This document shows positions 8,643 through 17,319 of a stretch of 39,872 bases of DNA, one piece after another (the first letter of the stretch is position 1; every line of letters begins with the position of its first letter). The notes under the pieces are model-generated. The model was not told the DNA's origin. It did no database searches and saw only the letters and a program-made list of their open reading frames with translations. A program made the translations under genes and the position numbers. The stretch covers positions 1 through 39,872 of the forward strand of contig CAYSCS010000013.1 of the NCBI GenBank assembly GCA_964429695.1. Direction: 5' to 3'. This DNA comes from CAYSCS01 sp964429695. Its GTDB lineage: Bacteria; Acidobacteriota; Aminicenantia; Aminicenantales; Aminicenantaceae.

Positions 8643-9925
8643 CCTTCTCGATTTAGTTTATTTTTGACACAATCTTTAAATATTCTTCTCTTTGACCCTG
8701 GTTTTTCTCTCTCCCCAAGATATTTTTTTATCACCTCATAAACTTCTCTGACTGTGATAGACTTTAGGCATTGATTGTCTCTGCAGGGGGATTTCCTCTG
8801 ATTGTAGGCTGAGACACAGGGGCTACAAGCAAATCGAGAGTAGAAGATTCGTACGTTCTTTCCTAAAGGTCCATAGAGCGAGGGAGTTTCAGGGCCAAAA
8901 AGCACGAAGCTCTGAATAGAAGTCATGCTTGAAAAATGAGCAGGACCACTATCGTTGGTAACAAGAACATCTGCGAGACAATAAAGGTCAAGGAGCTCGG
9001 CCAAGCTTGTTTGACCTGCGAGATTAAGGCATCTTTCAGAATTAATAGCCTGAGTGATGAGCTGTGCATCATTTTTCTCTGACTCGGTTCCTGTGATTAT
9101 AATCCAATTGCCCTTTTCCTCAAGTAAGAGCTTAGCAAGCTTAATGTAGTTAGATCTTGGCCACCTTCTCTGGGGGATGATGTCACTCGCATTGGGGTTG
9201 AGAAGGATGATTGTCTCTGCCTTCAGGAGGGCTTCTTTTTCTTCTTTAAGTTTTTTAAGCAAGTTTTTTTCTCTTTCCTCAGTAGGCTTCCATCTTGGTA
9301 GGATTATCTCATTTCTCTCCTCGCGTTTTTTAGGAAGAGGGATTTCTTCTGGTTTTGAATTCAGAGCGTAGATCAGGTTGAGGAAATTTTGGGAGATATG
9401 AAGATACGGATTAAAAATGACTCTATGGGTCATAAGATTTCCTCTATAGAGGCCTTCATTGTGGAATCTATGATACCCCACGCGATGTTTTGCCCCGGAA
9501 AGGAAACCCAAGATTGCTGTGAACCTAGAAAAAAGCTCGAGGTCAAGAGAGATAAATATTCTCTCTCTTCTCAATTTCCAAAGTGCCTTCAGGGTTGAAA
9601 AAATGAAAGCCGGGAGACGATTGGTCTCGATGGTAATTATTTTTTCTTTATCTATTATACCCAGAATCTCAACTGCGTAACTTGATTCCTTGAAGGTAAG
9701 AAAATAAAAAAGAGATTGGGGAAAAAGCTTCCTTGCCTTACTAAAGAGAGGATAAGCAAGAATTATGCTTCCCATTTCAGAGAGAGCAATGAAGAGAATT
9801 TTTTCGGGAGTGAGAGAATGTGAGCCCTTCAAGAAGAGAGACCTTAATCTGGAAATCAGGGTGAGAAAGAAACATAAAGGTTTCCCCAGGCTGCTGTCCA
9901 ACCTACGCATTGTCTCGACTTTCAT
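8639..9925 (-). CDS. GT9 family glycosyltransferase (heptosyltransferase-like)
   Basis: A 428-residue cytoplasmic GT-B enzyme related to the lipopolysaccharide heptosyltransferases. The N-terminal domain has ILFIALSEMGSIILAYPLF; the C-terminal domain has NPNASDIIPQRRWP, NWIIITGTESEKNDA, LNLAGQTSLAELLDLYCLA and VTNDSGPAHFSSM, followed by LFGPETPSLYGPLG. These are the nucleotide-sugar binding motifs of the family. A cysteine-rich end (FACSPCVSAYNQRKSPC, DNQC) is seen in a common GT9 subgroup. Donor and acceptor cannot be read from sequence. It sits between the 854-residue kinase-like protein and the GT87 gene on the same strand. Confidence 0.88.
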   Translation of the reverse strand: MKVETMRRLDSSLGKPLCFFLTLISRLRSLFLKGSHSLTPEKILFIALSEMGSIILAYPLFSKARKLFPQSLFYFLTFKESSYAVEILGIIDKEKIITIETNRLPAFIFSTLKALWKLRRERIFISLDLELFSRFTAILGFLSGAKHRVGYHRFHNEGLYRGNLMTHRVIFNPYLHISQNFLNLIYALNSKPEEIPLPKKREERNEIILPRWKPTEEREKNLLKKLKEEKEALLKAETIILLNPNASDIIPQRRWPRSNYIKLAKLLLEEKGNWIIITGTESEKNDAQLITQAINSERCLNLAGQTSLAELLDLYCLADVLVTNDSGPAHFSSMTSIQSFVLFGPETPSLYGPLGKNVRIFYSRFACSPCVSAYNQRKSPCRDNQCLKSITVREVYEVIKKYLGEREKPGSKRRIFKDCVKNKLNREG

Positions 9926-10027
9926 CTTCCCGACGCCGAGATATTCAGGATGAGGATGAAGCTTATAGCACAGGTCTCTCTTTATGTCAAAAAGAGTAGT
10001 TTTTTTACTGGAGGTAGTGATGGTTTA

Positions 10028-12592
10028 TCAATCATCTGAAGAAAAAGAAGTTTCTTTAATCGGCCTTGTCTCTAAAAGGAGGGCTACAATCACCGAAATC
10101 AGAGTGAAGAGAAAAGCTTTCCATATTCCAGAGATTAAGGCTTTTTCCATAAAAAAATCCATCCCCAACTTATTGTTTCCTTTTATTTTGAAGAAAAATG
10201 ATAGTCCGGGGCTTAAGAATCCATTGAGGAAGCCGAGGAAGACTCCCCCTGAGGCGGCAAGAAGGAGTCTTTTTTGAAGCAAAGCTCCCTTTGCCCCTTT
10301 CAGGACCAAAAAAGAAACGATGGCTGGTACCCAGAGAATTAACCACCATATTTCGCTCATCTGGGGAAATTGACTTTTTAATTTAAAATACCCTATCTCT
10401 ATGAGCGCGAGAAGAGCCCCACCCAATATCAAACAAAAGGGAAAATGCCACAACCTCGTTCTCAAGGTTGAGCGAAGAAGTTTGCGCATTCTGAGGCGGC
10501 GCCGAAGAGTCAAAGGATAATTGTAAAAGATATCAAACACTATATGTTCAAGAAGAGCGCCTCTTTCTCCGAAGACAGGAATGATGTGCACGGCTTGAGT
10601 GGCCCAATGGCTTGCCATGAATCGGGCTAAATCTGGATAGCGGTAAGCCATTTGGATAGGGAAGGCGAGGTAACCGATGTATTTAAAGAAACTCAGGTAG
10701 AAGGCAATGCTGTAATCTTTAAAATTTTTTTCCTTGAGCACAAGATAAGTTACGTATAGCCCTCTAGTGAGAGAGCCAGGAGAGATGGGCGTCACTTGAA
10801 AGAGGCCGAGGATTATCCCTGCATGGAGAGTGGCAGTCTGCCAAGAAAGCTCAGGATGCAACCTGATATAAATTACGGCGATGAAAAGAGAGACAATCTG
10901 GGTAACAGGCAGGGTGCAGATGTGAACTGCTAAGCTCTTAAGATATTTCTGGATGAAAGGCTCTTTAATCTGATTTTGTATGAGAGATTCATCATGGGAA
11001 GTCAAGATGCCCTCTTCTCTACCCTTTGTAATGAGGTCTCGCATCCATTCCTCTCTCAGGCTCGAGTTGAAATAGAGTTTAAATGGTCGCACAAAAATGT
11101 TTTCCAGAGACTCAAGAGCAAATTGCCAGTCAGAGAAGAATCGGTGAAGCTTTGGGGGAAGGATTGAAAAGGGAAGAAGGAGATAGAAATAAGAAGGGTG
11201 CTTCAGGATTTTTCGAGCAAGTTTTTCATTCACCCTACCTTTGCGATGCCAGCGGATGAGAGATTCGGCAATTCTCGCCCTGGTAGAGCGCTTAAAATAA
11301 TCTAAACTGGAGAAGAGATTTAAATAATGGAGGCGATACTTTTTATTTGCGAGAAGCCTCCGCAGAAAATTGCCGAGAAAGGGAAGCACTCCCAAAAAAT
11401 AGATTAAGAGGGCGAAGGCTTTCTTCTGATTTAGAAGTTTAGAGTTTTCTTCATCGATTATATTTCTTATTTTTAAGCTCTGAATGCTACTCTTCAGGAT
11501 TGAGGAGCGGAGGTCTTTCTTAGTAAGAAGCTTCAGATGATTATGAGAGAGGTCAGGGAGAGAGTCCCGATATGAGGCATCAACTTTTTTGAGCTCTATC
11601 AAGGAATCGTGCATTCCCTGAAAAATTTCCTTGTGATTGTGTACAAATTTTTCAAGTTTATTTAAATCTCCCCTATCAAACTGGACTAAGCTTCCTCTTC
11701 TTATTCCCTTCAAGATCAGTTTAAAGTCAGCAGGACAAAGAGGGAGAAAGGGGAGGAGAGCCAGTCCTGCTCGAAAATCGACTGCAACGAGTCCCTTTTC
11801 TTCGTCCTCATTTTCTCCGATGCATTTCAAGGCGTTTGGCTGACTTTTGAGAGTCCACCATTCATACTGTCGAGAAAGTTCATATGCCCCCATGTCGTTC
11901 ATTAACTTGACTAGGTGCATCATGAAAGTTTTTTTAGCTCTGTACTCGGCTGAACCGATTCCTTTTCCAAGTTTCCCTGGCTTCCACTTCAAACGGAGGT
12001 CGAGGTTGTCGTCAACTTCAAGCCTCCACTGGCGCCCTTCAATCCATTCATTTAGCTCTCCACAGCTTCCAAGGTTATGGTCGATAAAGGTCGCATGGAC
12101 GTCTGCAATCACTTTTTCTGAACCAAAATGAAGTGAAGCGCCACGACGAATGAATTTCTGCCATAAGGCATTTGTTCTCAAGGCATCTGGGTTTACCTGT
12201 AAAGAGAAAGGTCCTTGAAAGCCAAGGTAAAAAATGAGATTGCGGAAGAGGCGTGAGAATCCACTGGGGGGGATGAAGATTTTCAGGGCATAGGAAACTC
12301 CCTTCTGAAGTCCATCTATAGGACCCTGTGGAGTTTCGAGATCGAGGATTTTTGCTTTATACACCTGACCCGCATAACCCCCTCCCACAAATCTCTCCAC
12401 TTCGATTAAGACCGAAGCCCTGCGGCGGGGAATTAATCCCCATACCTCATAATAAAGAGTATCACCCCGCTCATACCGTTCTACTCTTTTTTGCCTGAGG
12501 ATTTTTTGAGCATCAAAGATTTTTTTTAACTCCTGAATTAGCGAAGAGGAATACTTTCCCTCTTTTTGCCCTCGCTCATCTCTCATAATCAT
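10028..12592 (-). CDS. Kinase-like domain fused to a multi-pass membrane domain, unknown function
   Basis: An 854-residue protein that I do not recognise as a named family. Residues 60-110 resemble the N-lobe of protein-kinase-like or ABC1/UbiB-like folds: a glycine loop VGGGYAGQVYKA (69-80) and YALKIF with K104 as the candidate ATP-binding lysine. Around 244-276, EWWTLKSQPNALK followed by GLVAVDFRAG looks like the catalytic loop and the metal-binding Asp segment (D272), but the usual HxD aspartate is replaced by WWT, so it may be a pseudokinase. From about 390 on the protein is membrane-embedded, with roughly eight hydrophobic segments (near 391-411, 468-480, 553-577, 588-602, 628-648, 715-735, 748-765, 776-800 and 822-841). 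The conserved-looking loop PISPGSLTRGLYV lies at 602-614. It heads the minus-strand group with GT9 and GT87, suggesting a role in envelope glycan or lipid export. The kinase assignment is by eye only. Confidence 0.55.
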   Translation of the reverse strand: MIMRDERGQKEGKYSSSLIQELKKIFDAQKILRQKRVERYERGDTLYYEVWGLIPRRRASVLIEVERFVGGGYAGQVYKAKILDLETPQGPIDGLQKGVSYALKIFIPPSGFSRLFRNLIFYLGFQGPFSLQVNPDALRTNALWQKFIRRGASLHFGSEKVIADVHATFIDHNLGSCGELNEWIEGRQWRLEVDDNLDLRLKWKPGKLGKGIGSAEYRAKKTFMMHLVKLMNDMGAYELSRQYEWWTLKSQPNALKCIGENEDEEKGLVAVDFRAGLALLPFLPLCPADFKLILKGIRRGSLVQFDRGDLNKLEKFVHNHKEIFQGMHDSLIELKKVDASYRDSLPDLSHNHLKLLTKKDLRSSILKSSIQSLKIRNIIDEENSKLLNQKKAFALLIYFLGVLPFLGNFLRRLLANKKYRLHYLNLFSSLDYFKRSTRARIAESLIRWHRKGRVNEKLARKILKHPSYFYLLLPFSILPPKLHRFFSDWQFALESLENIFVRPFKLYFNSSLREEWMRDLITKGREEGILTSHDESLIQNQIKEPFIQKYLKSLAVHICTLPVTQIVSLFIAVIYIRLHPELSWQTATLHAGIILGLFQVTPISPGSLTRGLYVTYLVLKEKNFKDYSIAFYLSFFKYIGYLAFPIQMAYRYPDLARFMASHWATQAVHIIPVFGERGALLEHIVFDIFYNYPLTLRRRLRMRKLLRSTLRTRLWHFPFCLILGGALLALIEIGYFKLKSQFPQMSEIWWLILWVPAIVSFLVLKGAKGALLQKRLLLAASGGVFLGFLNGFLSPGLSFFFKIKGNNKLGMDFFMEKALISGIWKAFLFTLISVIVALLLETRPIKETSFSSDD

Positions 12593-12788
12593 ATTTTCTT
12601 TTTTATTCTGAAGCTTATAACAGAGCTCTTGGTGAAAGTCAAACCTGAGAAAAAGAGGTGGGCTGGATTCAAAATTGAGAAAATTGTGCTAAAATTAATT
12701 CTCGGCTAAAATTGGGGAAGGAAAGTGGGAGATGAATTGAAAGAAGAGCTGATTTTTAAAATGAGAAAATTTAAAAGAGGTGATAAAC
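12593..12788. other. Divergent intergenic region upstream of lon
   Basis: 196 bases between two divergent starts, AT-rich. The 9-mer GCTAAAATT occurs twice (around 12688 and 12706), and each copy could act as a -10 (TAAAAT); the first has TTCAAA 16 bases upstream. No CIRCE element or other known heat-shock operator was seen. Confidence 0.3.
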
Positions 12789-15188
12789 ATGCAATTTGAG
12801 ATACCCCAGATTCTTCCTGTTTTAGCAGTTGAGGACGTGGTTCTTTTTCCAGAGATGACAGAGACTATTGGTTCCTCGCGGAAGAAGGATTTGGAACTTC
12901 TTATTGAGGCTGCCAAGAAATATAAAGTCCTCGGCATTGTGACAAAGACGAGAGAGGGACTCGAAAAAATCGGGACGGTAGGAAGGATACAGGAAATAAA
13001 GCAGCCAGAGGAAATCATCCGTCAGATATTCAAAAGACTCCCGATTACTAAAGGTGGCGCCCTATCAATGGAACCCGAGATTATTTTCCTTGAAGTTCAT
13101 GGTCTAGTAAGATTCAAGATAATTCGCATCGTGCAGGACAGTCCCTATTACCTTGGCGAAATCCAGACCCTGACCGATGAGTATTTCACCTCGGATGATA
13201 AAATAATGGCTTATGCTGAGGCGGTCAAATCGCTGTACAAGGAGCTTCTTGACTTGATTGATGCCGGAGGCAAGGGAGAATTGTTAAAGACCATCATGGC
13301 GAGCGATTATCCTGGTTTTATTGCAGATTTCGCTGCTGCTTCTCTCCCCAGCTGGGTAATCCATCTCGATGAGAAACAGATTATTCTGGAGACGCTTAAT
13401 GTTAGAGAAAGGCTCGAAAAAGTCAGTTATTTTTTAAACAGGGAAATTGTAAAATTCAGAAGCAGGGCAAAAGTGAAGGAAGACTTAGAGGATACCCAGA
13501 AGGAATTTGTGATCAGAGAACAGATAAAGGCTCTCGAGGATGAGTTGAAAAAGATGGGAAAGGGAAGGGAAGATTCCATAGTCCAAAAGTATAGGGAAAG
13601 AGCAGAAAAGGCAAACCTCCCCCCCGAAGTTCGGAAAGAATTCGATGAAGAACTGGATAAATTTGCGCGAGCGAATCCTCATGACCCTTCGAATCAATAC
13701 AGGGCAAGCTGGCTGGATTTAGTGGTTTCTCTTCCCTGGAATAAAAGCACCGAAGATAGGAAGGACATAAATGAAGCAGAAAAAATCCTAGAAGAGGACC
13801 ATTACGGCTTAGAGATTGTGAAAAAGAGAATCCTCGAGTATCTGGCTGTAAAACAGCTTAAACCAGAGGGCAAGTCTCCCATTCTCTGTTTTATAGGACC
13901 TCCAGGAACTGGAAAGACATCTGTAGGAAAATCAATTGCTAGAGCGATGAACAGGAAGTTTGTGAGGATTTCTTTGGGGGGAGCCAAGGATGAAAGGCAA
14001 CTAAGAGGGTTTGAGAGGACATACGTTGGAGCTCAACCAGGTGTCATCATTCAGGAGCTGAAAAGAGTGGAATCTAACAACCCTGTGTTCATGATCGATG
14101 AAATTGACAAAGTGGGCCTGGACTGGAGGGGAGACCCGACTTCGGCTCTTTTGGAAATCCTGGACCCTGAACAAAACTCGAGTTTCATGGACCATTACCT
14201 AGGAGTTCCGTTTGACCTCTCCAAGGTTCTTTTCATCTGCACTGGAAACCTTGCCGAGCCCATCCAGCCTGCTCTGAGGGACAGAATGGAAATCCTTGAG
14301 TTTCCAGGATACACACATGAAGAAAAACTGATGATTGCCAAGAGTTACCTTGTTCCCCAGGAGATAGAGGCAAATGGTCTAACACCGGAACAAATTCGCT
14401 TCGAAGAAAAAGCCCTGGTCTCGATAATCAAGGATTATACAAGAGAAGCCGGGGTCAGGAATTTAAAAAGGGAGATAAGTAACTGTTGCAGAAAGGTGGC
14501 TACAAGAATAGTCAAAAAGGAAATTCAGGGGGAGGTGATTACGGTTGAGAATCTCTCTAAATATTTAGGCCCAAAGAGATATGTATCTACCGTAAAAGAA
14601 AGGATATCCCGGCCCGGAATCGCAATAGGATTAGCCTGGACCCAGGCGGGTGGGGAGCTCCTTTTTATAGAATCAGAGATAATAAGAGAAGTGAATAAAC
14701 CCGAGCTGGAAATAACAGGAAATGTGGCAAAAATAATGCAGGAATCTGCCAAGGCAGCCTTAACTTTCCTAGAAGCTAACTTAGAAATGTTAAAGATTGA
14801 TAGAGAACGCTCTTCGATAGGCAAAAAAATCCATATCCATGTTCCTGAGGCAGCCATTCCCAAAGATGGCCCCTCTGCAGGAGTGGCCATGCTTGTCGCC
14901 TTGGCCTCACTTCTTTCCAAGAGAAAAGTTAAGGATAATGTTGCCATGACTGGAGAGATAACCTTGAGGGGGAGGGTGCTTCCTGTGGGGGGGATAAAAG
15001 AAAAAGTGCTAGCTGCAAAGGAATCAGGAATAGAAATAGTGCTTCTTCCTGAAGGTAATAAAAAGGACGAGGAGGAGTTTCCTAAGAGTCTCAAAGAAGC
15101 TCTTGCGCGTGGAGAAATCAAACTGAAGTATGTTTCTGAGATGAAAGAGGTGATTGAATTTGCCTTGGAGCCTCAGCCGGTTTCCTGA
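12789..15188 (+). CDS. lon: ATP-dependent Lon protease
   Basis: Hexameric AAA+ serine protease that degrades damaged and regulatory proteins in the cytoplasm. From the ATG at 12789 it is 799 residues: a LAN substrate-binding domain (about 5-200), a helical linker, the AAA+ module with Walker A GPPGTGKT (370-377) and Walker B FMIDEID, and the C-terminal protease domain with PKDGPSAG (catalytic Ser696) and GGIKEK (Lys739). The open frame could begin three codons earlier at a GTG (12780), but AGAGGTGAT lies at the right distance from the ATG, so I chose the ATG. It is a single gene, divergent from the kinase-like gene. Confidence 0.97.
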   Translation: MQFEIPQILPVLAVEDVVLFPEMTETIGSSRKKDLELLIEAAKKYKVLGIVTKTREGLEKIGTVGRIQEIKQPEEIIRQIFKRLPITKGGALSMEPEIIFLEVHGLVRFKIIRIVQDSPYYLGEIQTLTDEYFTSDDKIMAYAEAVKSLYKELLDLIDAGGKGELLKTIMASDYPGFIADFAAASLPSWVIHLDEKQIILETLNVRERLEKVSYFLNREIVKFRSRAKVKEDLEDTQKEFVIREQIKALEDELKKMGKGREDSIVQKYRERAEKANLPPEVRKEFDEELDKFARANPHDPSNQYRASWLDLVVSLPWNKSTEDRKDINEAEKILEEDHYGLEIVKKRILEYLAVKQLKPEGKSPILCFIGPPGTGKTSVGKSIARAMNRKFVRISLGGAKDERQLRGFERTYVGAQPGVIIQELKRVESNNPVFMIDEIDKVGLDWRGDPTSALLEILDPEQNSSFMDHYLGVPFDLSKVLFICTGNLAEPIQPALRDRMEILEFPGYTHEEKLMIAKSYLVPQEIEANGLTPEQIRFEEKALVSIIKDYTREAGVRNLKREISNCCRKVATRIVKKEIQGEVITVENLSKYLGPKRYVSTVKERISRPGIAIGLAWTQAGGELLFIESEIIREVNKPELEITGNVAKIMQESAKAALTFLEANLEMLKIDRERSSIGKKIHIHVPEAAIPKDGPSAGVAMLVALASLLSKRKVKDNVAMTGEITLRGRVLPVGGIKEKVLAAKESGIEIVLLPEGNKKDEEEFPKSLKEALARGEIKLKYVSEMKEVIEFALEPQPVS

Positions 15189-15374
15189 TTATCTAATTTT
15201 ATCCCTATTAATTAAACTCTTTTTTTTTGCGGGTGGAGATATTTTCCTCTCTAAAAGCTCTTGAAGAAAATATGATTTACAATATTAACCTTCTCCTTAT
15301 GCGTTTTAGCTCGCTCAAGAGTAATGCAATAAAACGCCATAATTAGAAAATCCCGAGTCTCGAGATTCAAAATC
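15189..15374. other. Intergenic region between convergent lon and DUF4438 genes
   Basis: A run of nine T (around 15221-15229) follows lon, without a clear stem before it. An inverted repeat GCGTTTTA (15301-15308) / TAAAACGC (15330-15337) and a small hairpin GAGATT-CAA-AATCTC (15362-15376) overlapping the DUF4438 stop codon may be part of transcription termination. Neither has a convincing U-tract. Confidence 0.25.
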
Positions 15375-17219
15375 TCACCGAATCCCTAGGTAGTAGGCAA
15401 TGTTTGCCTTTGGGTCGATTATAGTCTTTATTCTGCCTGGGAGAGCGCTCAGCACAGGATTAAGTCCTGGTCCGTGTCCCGGTGATTCGCTGAATCCATG
15501 GATGCAAACTCCTATGGTTACTGCTCCCTCATATCTTCCCGTTCCGTATGAATCATAATGGTCACGGATGGCAACAACGTCACCAAGCTTGAGATCTTTA
15601 AGGTTATATTTTTCAACTACCCAGGGGTCTGTGGTTTGAATATCATAATCGAGTGTCTCGATAAATGGAAATCCTATCCCGGAACCCATTATATGCCCTG
15701 GCACTTCCTTTGCCACAGGAACCACGAGTTGGTTTTCTTCTATTTTGAGAATCATCTTTTCCAGAACCTCGGGTGAAAGTTTGTTAACCCTCACATCCTC
15801 AAAGCCTTCGATGCGCAATCCAACACCTTTTGCCCTTATCTGGATCTTATCGTCTATGGTGAGTTTTTCAATTATGTGCCTTGGAAACCAGACCAAATCA
15901 TCCGAACCAGCATGTCTTCCAATATAAAACCCCTTTGCTCCCTTTGCTTCCCCAGTGAGGACCCTTGCTTCGTTTCCTATACAGGCAAGGATGGCAACCG
16001 CACAGGCGCTGGGCACCTCTTTATCCCTTCCCTGAACAGTTACATCAGGCTCTACATGGTCTGCATTTGCCCAGCCATAAGTCGAGTCTCCTATTGAGAC
16101 CGTATAGTTAATCGATGCCGTCCCGAGTCTATGGCTTGTCCTTCCCTCATAGGTTGGACTGTAACCCCAGCTCCCTGCAGGTTGGACAACTGCTTCGACT
16201 GCTATTTCGAGAAGATTATGTTTATTCGTCTTTAAGAGGGAAGTCTGTTTTGGTTTTGTAGAGTTTTCAATTTTTAGTCCTAGATAATTGCCGATGTTAG
16301 CTTCAGACTCTATCCGGGCTTTTATTTTGCCAAAACGGCTAGAGAGAATGGGAGTAACCCCTATTCCCTGACCTGAAATGTCGCTCGGGCCGCTGCAGAT
16401 AACTCCTAGAGTGCTGGCTCCTTTATAATAACCCTGTCCATAGTCAGTCTGAATGTCTTTGAGGAGGACAAGGTCTCCGAAACAAAGTTCCTCCAGTCCG
16501 AATTTCTGAATATCTGGAGGATAGCAAGTTTGGATATGCCAATGACCTGAGAGACTTCCCCCATTTCCCCGGGAGACGATCTCTGCAGGGATTTCTTTGA
16601 CTACCGCTGCTTCGAGCTTCCCCTCTGGGGTGACAACCAAGATTTTTTCCAGAACTTCAGGAGAGATGCTGTGAGCAAAGACATCATCGAAGCCCTCTAT
16701 TTTGAGGCCGACTCCACATGCTTTTGCATGAAGCCTGTCTCCAATTGCCAATTTTCCCAAGACGCTATCCTCAAAATGGACGAGGACGAAATTTTCAAAT
16801 TTTCCCACAATAACACCCTTTTTCCCCTGGGCTTCTCCGCTTATTACCTTCACTTCGTTGCCGATAGAGGAAAAATCGCGCCAGGAGGATTTAGCCCGTT
16901 CTGTTCCCACGCCAACGGTTGCCACCCCAACTGTTGCCCTGTCAGTCGAAGCCCACCCGAAGACTCTCTCCCCTAGCTTCAAATTATAGTTAATCCCACC
17001 TATGCCGATCATTGTCTTTGGCTTGCCGTCCCAGGTGACACCATAAGTGGATTCAGGTTGAGCAGGTGCAATTTCTCCCTGAACTGCAAGGGAAAGGAGC
17101 TTATCTTTGTTTGTCTTTATGGGTTTAGAGCCAGGGGTGGCTGCTGCGGGAAAGAGATTAGCTCCTAAAAATACAAGACAAAATAAAACCTCTGAGAATA
17201 TTAAAGTTTTTCCCCTCAT
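15375..17219 (-). CDS. Secreted protein with two tandem DUF4438 domains
   Basis: A 614-residue protein with a signal peptide (about 1-27, hydrophobic core LIFSEVLFCLVFLGANLF, cleavage near AAA). Two DUF4438-like repeats follow, about 35-315 and 330-614. Paired landmarks are KTNKDKLL / KTNKHNLL, INYNLKLGERVFGWA / INYTVSIGDSTYGWA, IGNEVKVISGEAQGKKG / IGNEARVLTGEAKGAKG, GVGLKIEGFDDV / GVGLRIEGFEDV and ANIGNYLG / ANIAYYLG. The second copy looks closer to the usual domain; the first has lost the ADHVEPDVTV segment and has a VGVATVGVG stretch instead. DUF4438 has no assigned biochemical function and is normally a single domain of roughly one repeat length. AAAGGAGG just before the ATG supports the start. 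The M24 gene lies upstream on the same strand. Confidence 0.75.
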   Translation of the reverse strand: MRGKTLIFSEVLFCLVFLGANLFPAAATPGSKPIKTNKDKLLSLAVQGEIAPAQPESTYGVTWDGKPKTMIGIGGINYNLKLGERVFGWASTDRATVGVATVGVGTERAKSSWRDFSSIGNEVKVISGEAQGKKGVIVGKFENFVLVHFEDSVLGKLAIGDRLHAKACGVGLKIEGFDDVFAHSISPEVLEKILVVTPEGKLEAAVVKEIPAEIVSRGNGGSLSGHWHIQTCYPPDIQKFGLEELCFGDLVLLKDIQTDYGQGYYKGASTLGVICSGPSDISGQGIGVTPILSSRFGKIKARIESEANIGNYLGLKIENSTKPKQTSLLKTNKHNLLEIAVEAVVQPAGSWGYSPTYEGRTSHRLGTASINYTVSIGDSTYGWANADHVEPDVTVQGRDKEVPSACAVAILACIGNEARVLTGEAKGAKGFYIGRHAGSDDLVWFPRHIIEKLTIDDKIQIRAKGVGLRIEGFEDVRVNKLSPEVLEKMILKIEENQLVVPVAKEVPGHIMGSGIGFPFIETLDYDIQTTDPWVVEKYNLKDLKLGDVVAIRDHYDSYGTGRYEGAVTIGVCIHGFSESPGHGPGLNPVLSALPGRIKTIIDPKANIAYYLGIR

Positions 17220-17319
17220 TTATCCTCCTTTGTTACCAGATTAGATAGATGAAATAAATTAATATCACTCAGATAAAAAGTCAATCTGGGTTTCTTGCCT
17301 GCAATTTTCAGGAATCTCT

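Noticed and set aside
11847..12131. Plus-strand open frames inside the kinase-like gene
   Set aside because: Antisense shadows rich in Ser/Arg/Phe with no recognisable domain or ribosome binding site.
12780..12788. GTG start of lon
   Set aside because: The GTG overlaps the Shine-Dalgarno sequence that serves the ATG at 12789.
14525..15121. 198-codon minus-strand open frame inside lon
   Set aside because: It is the shadow of the conserved Lon protease domain; serine- and leucine-rich, with no match.
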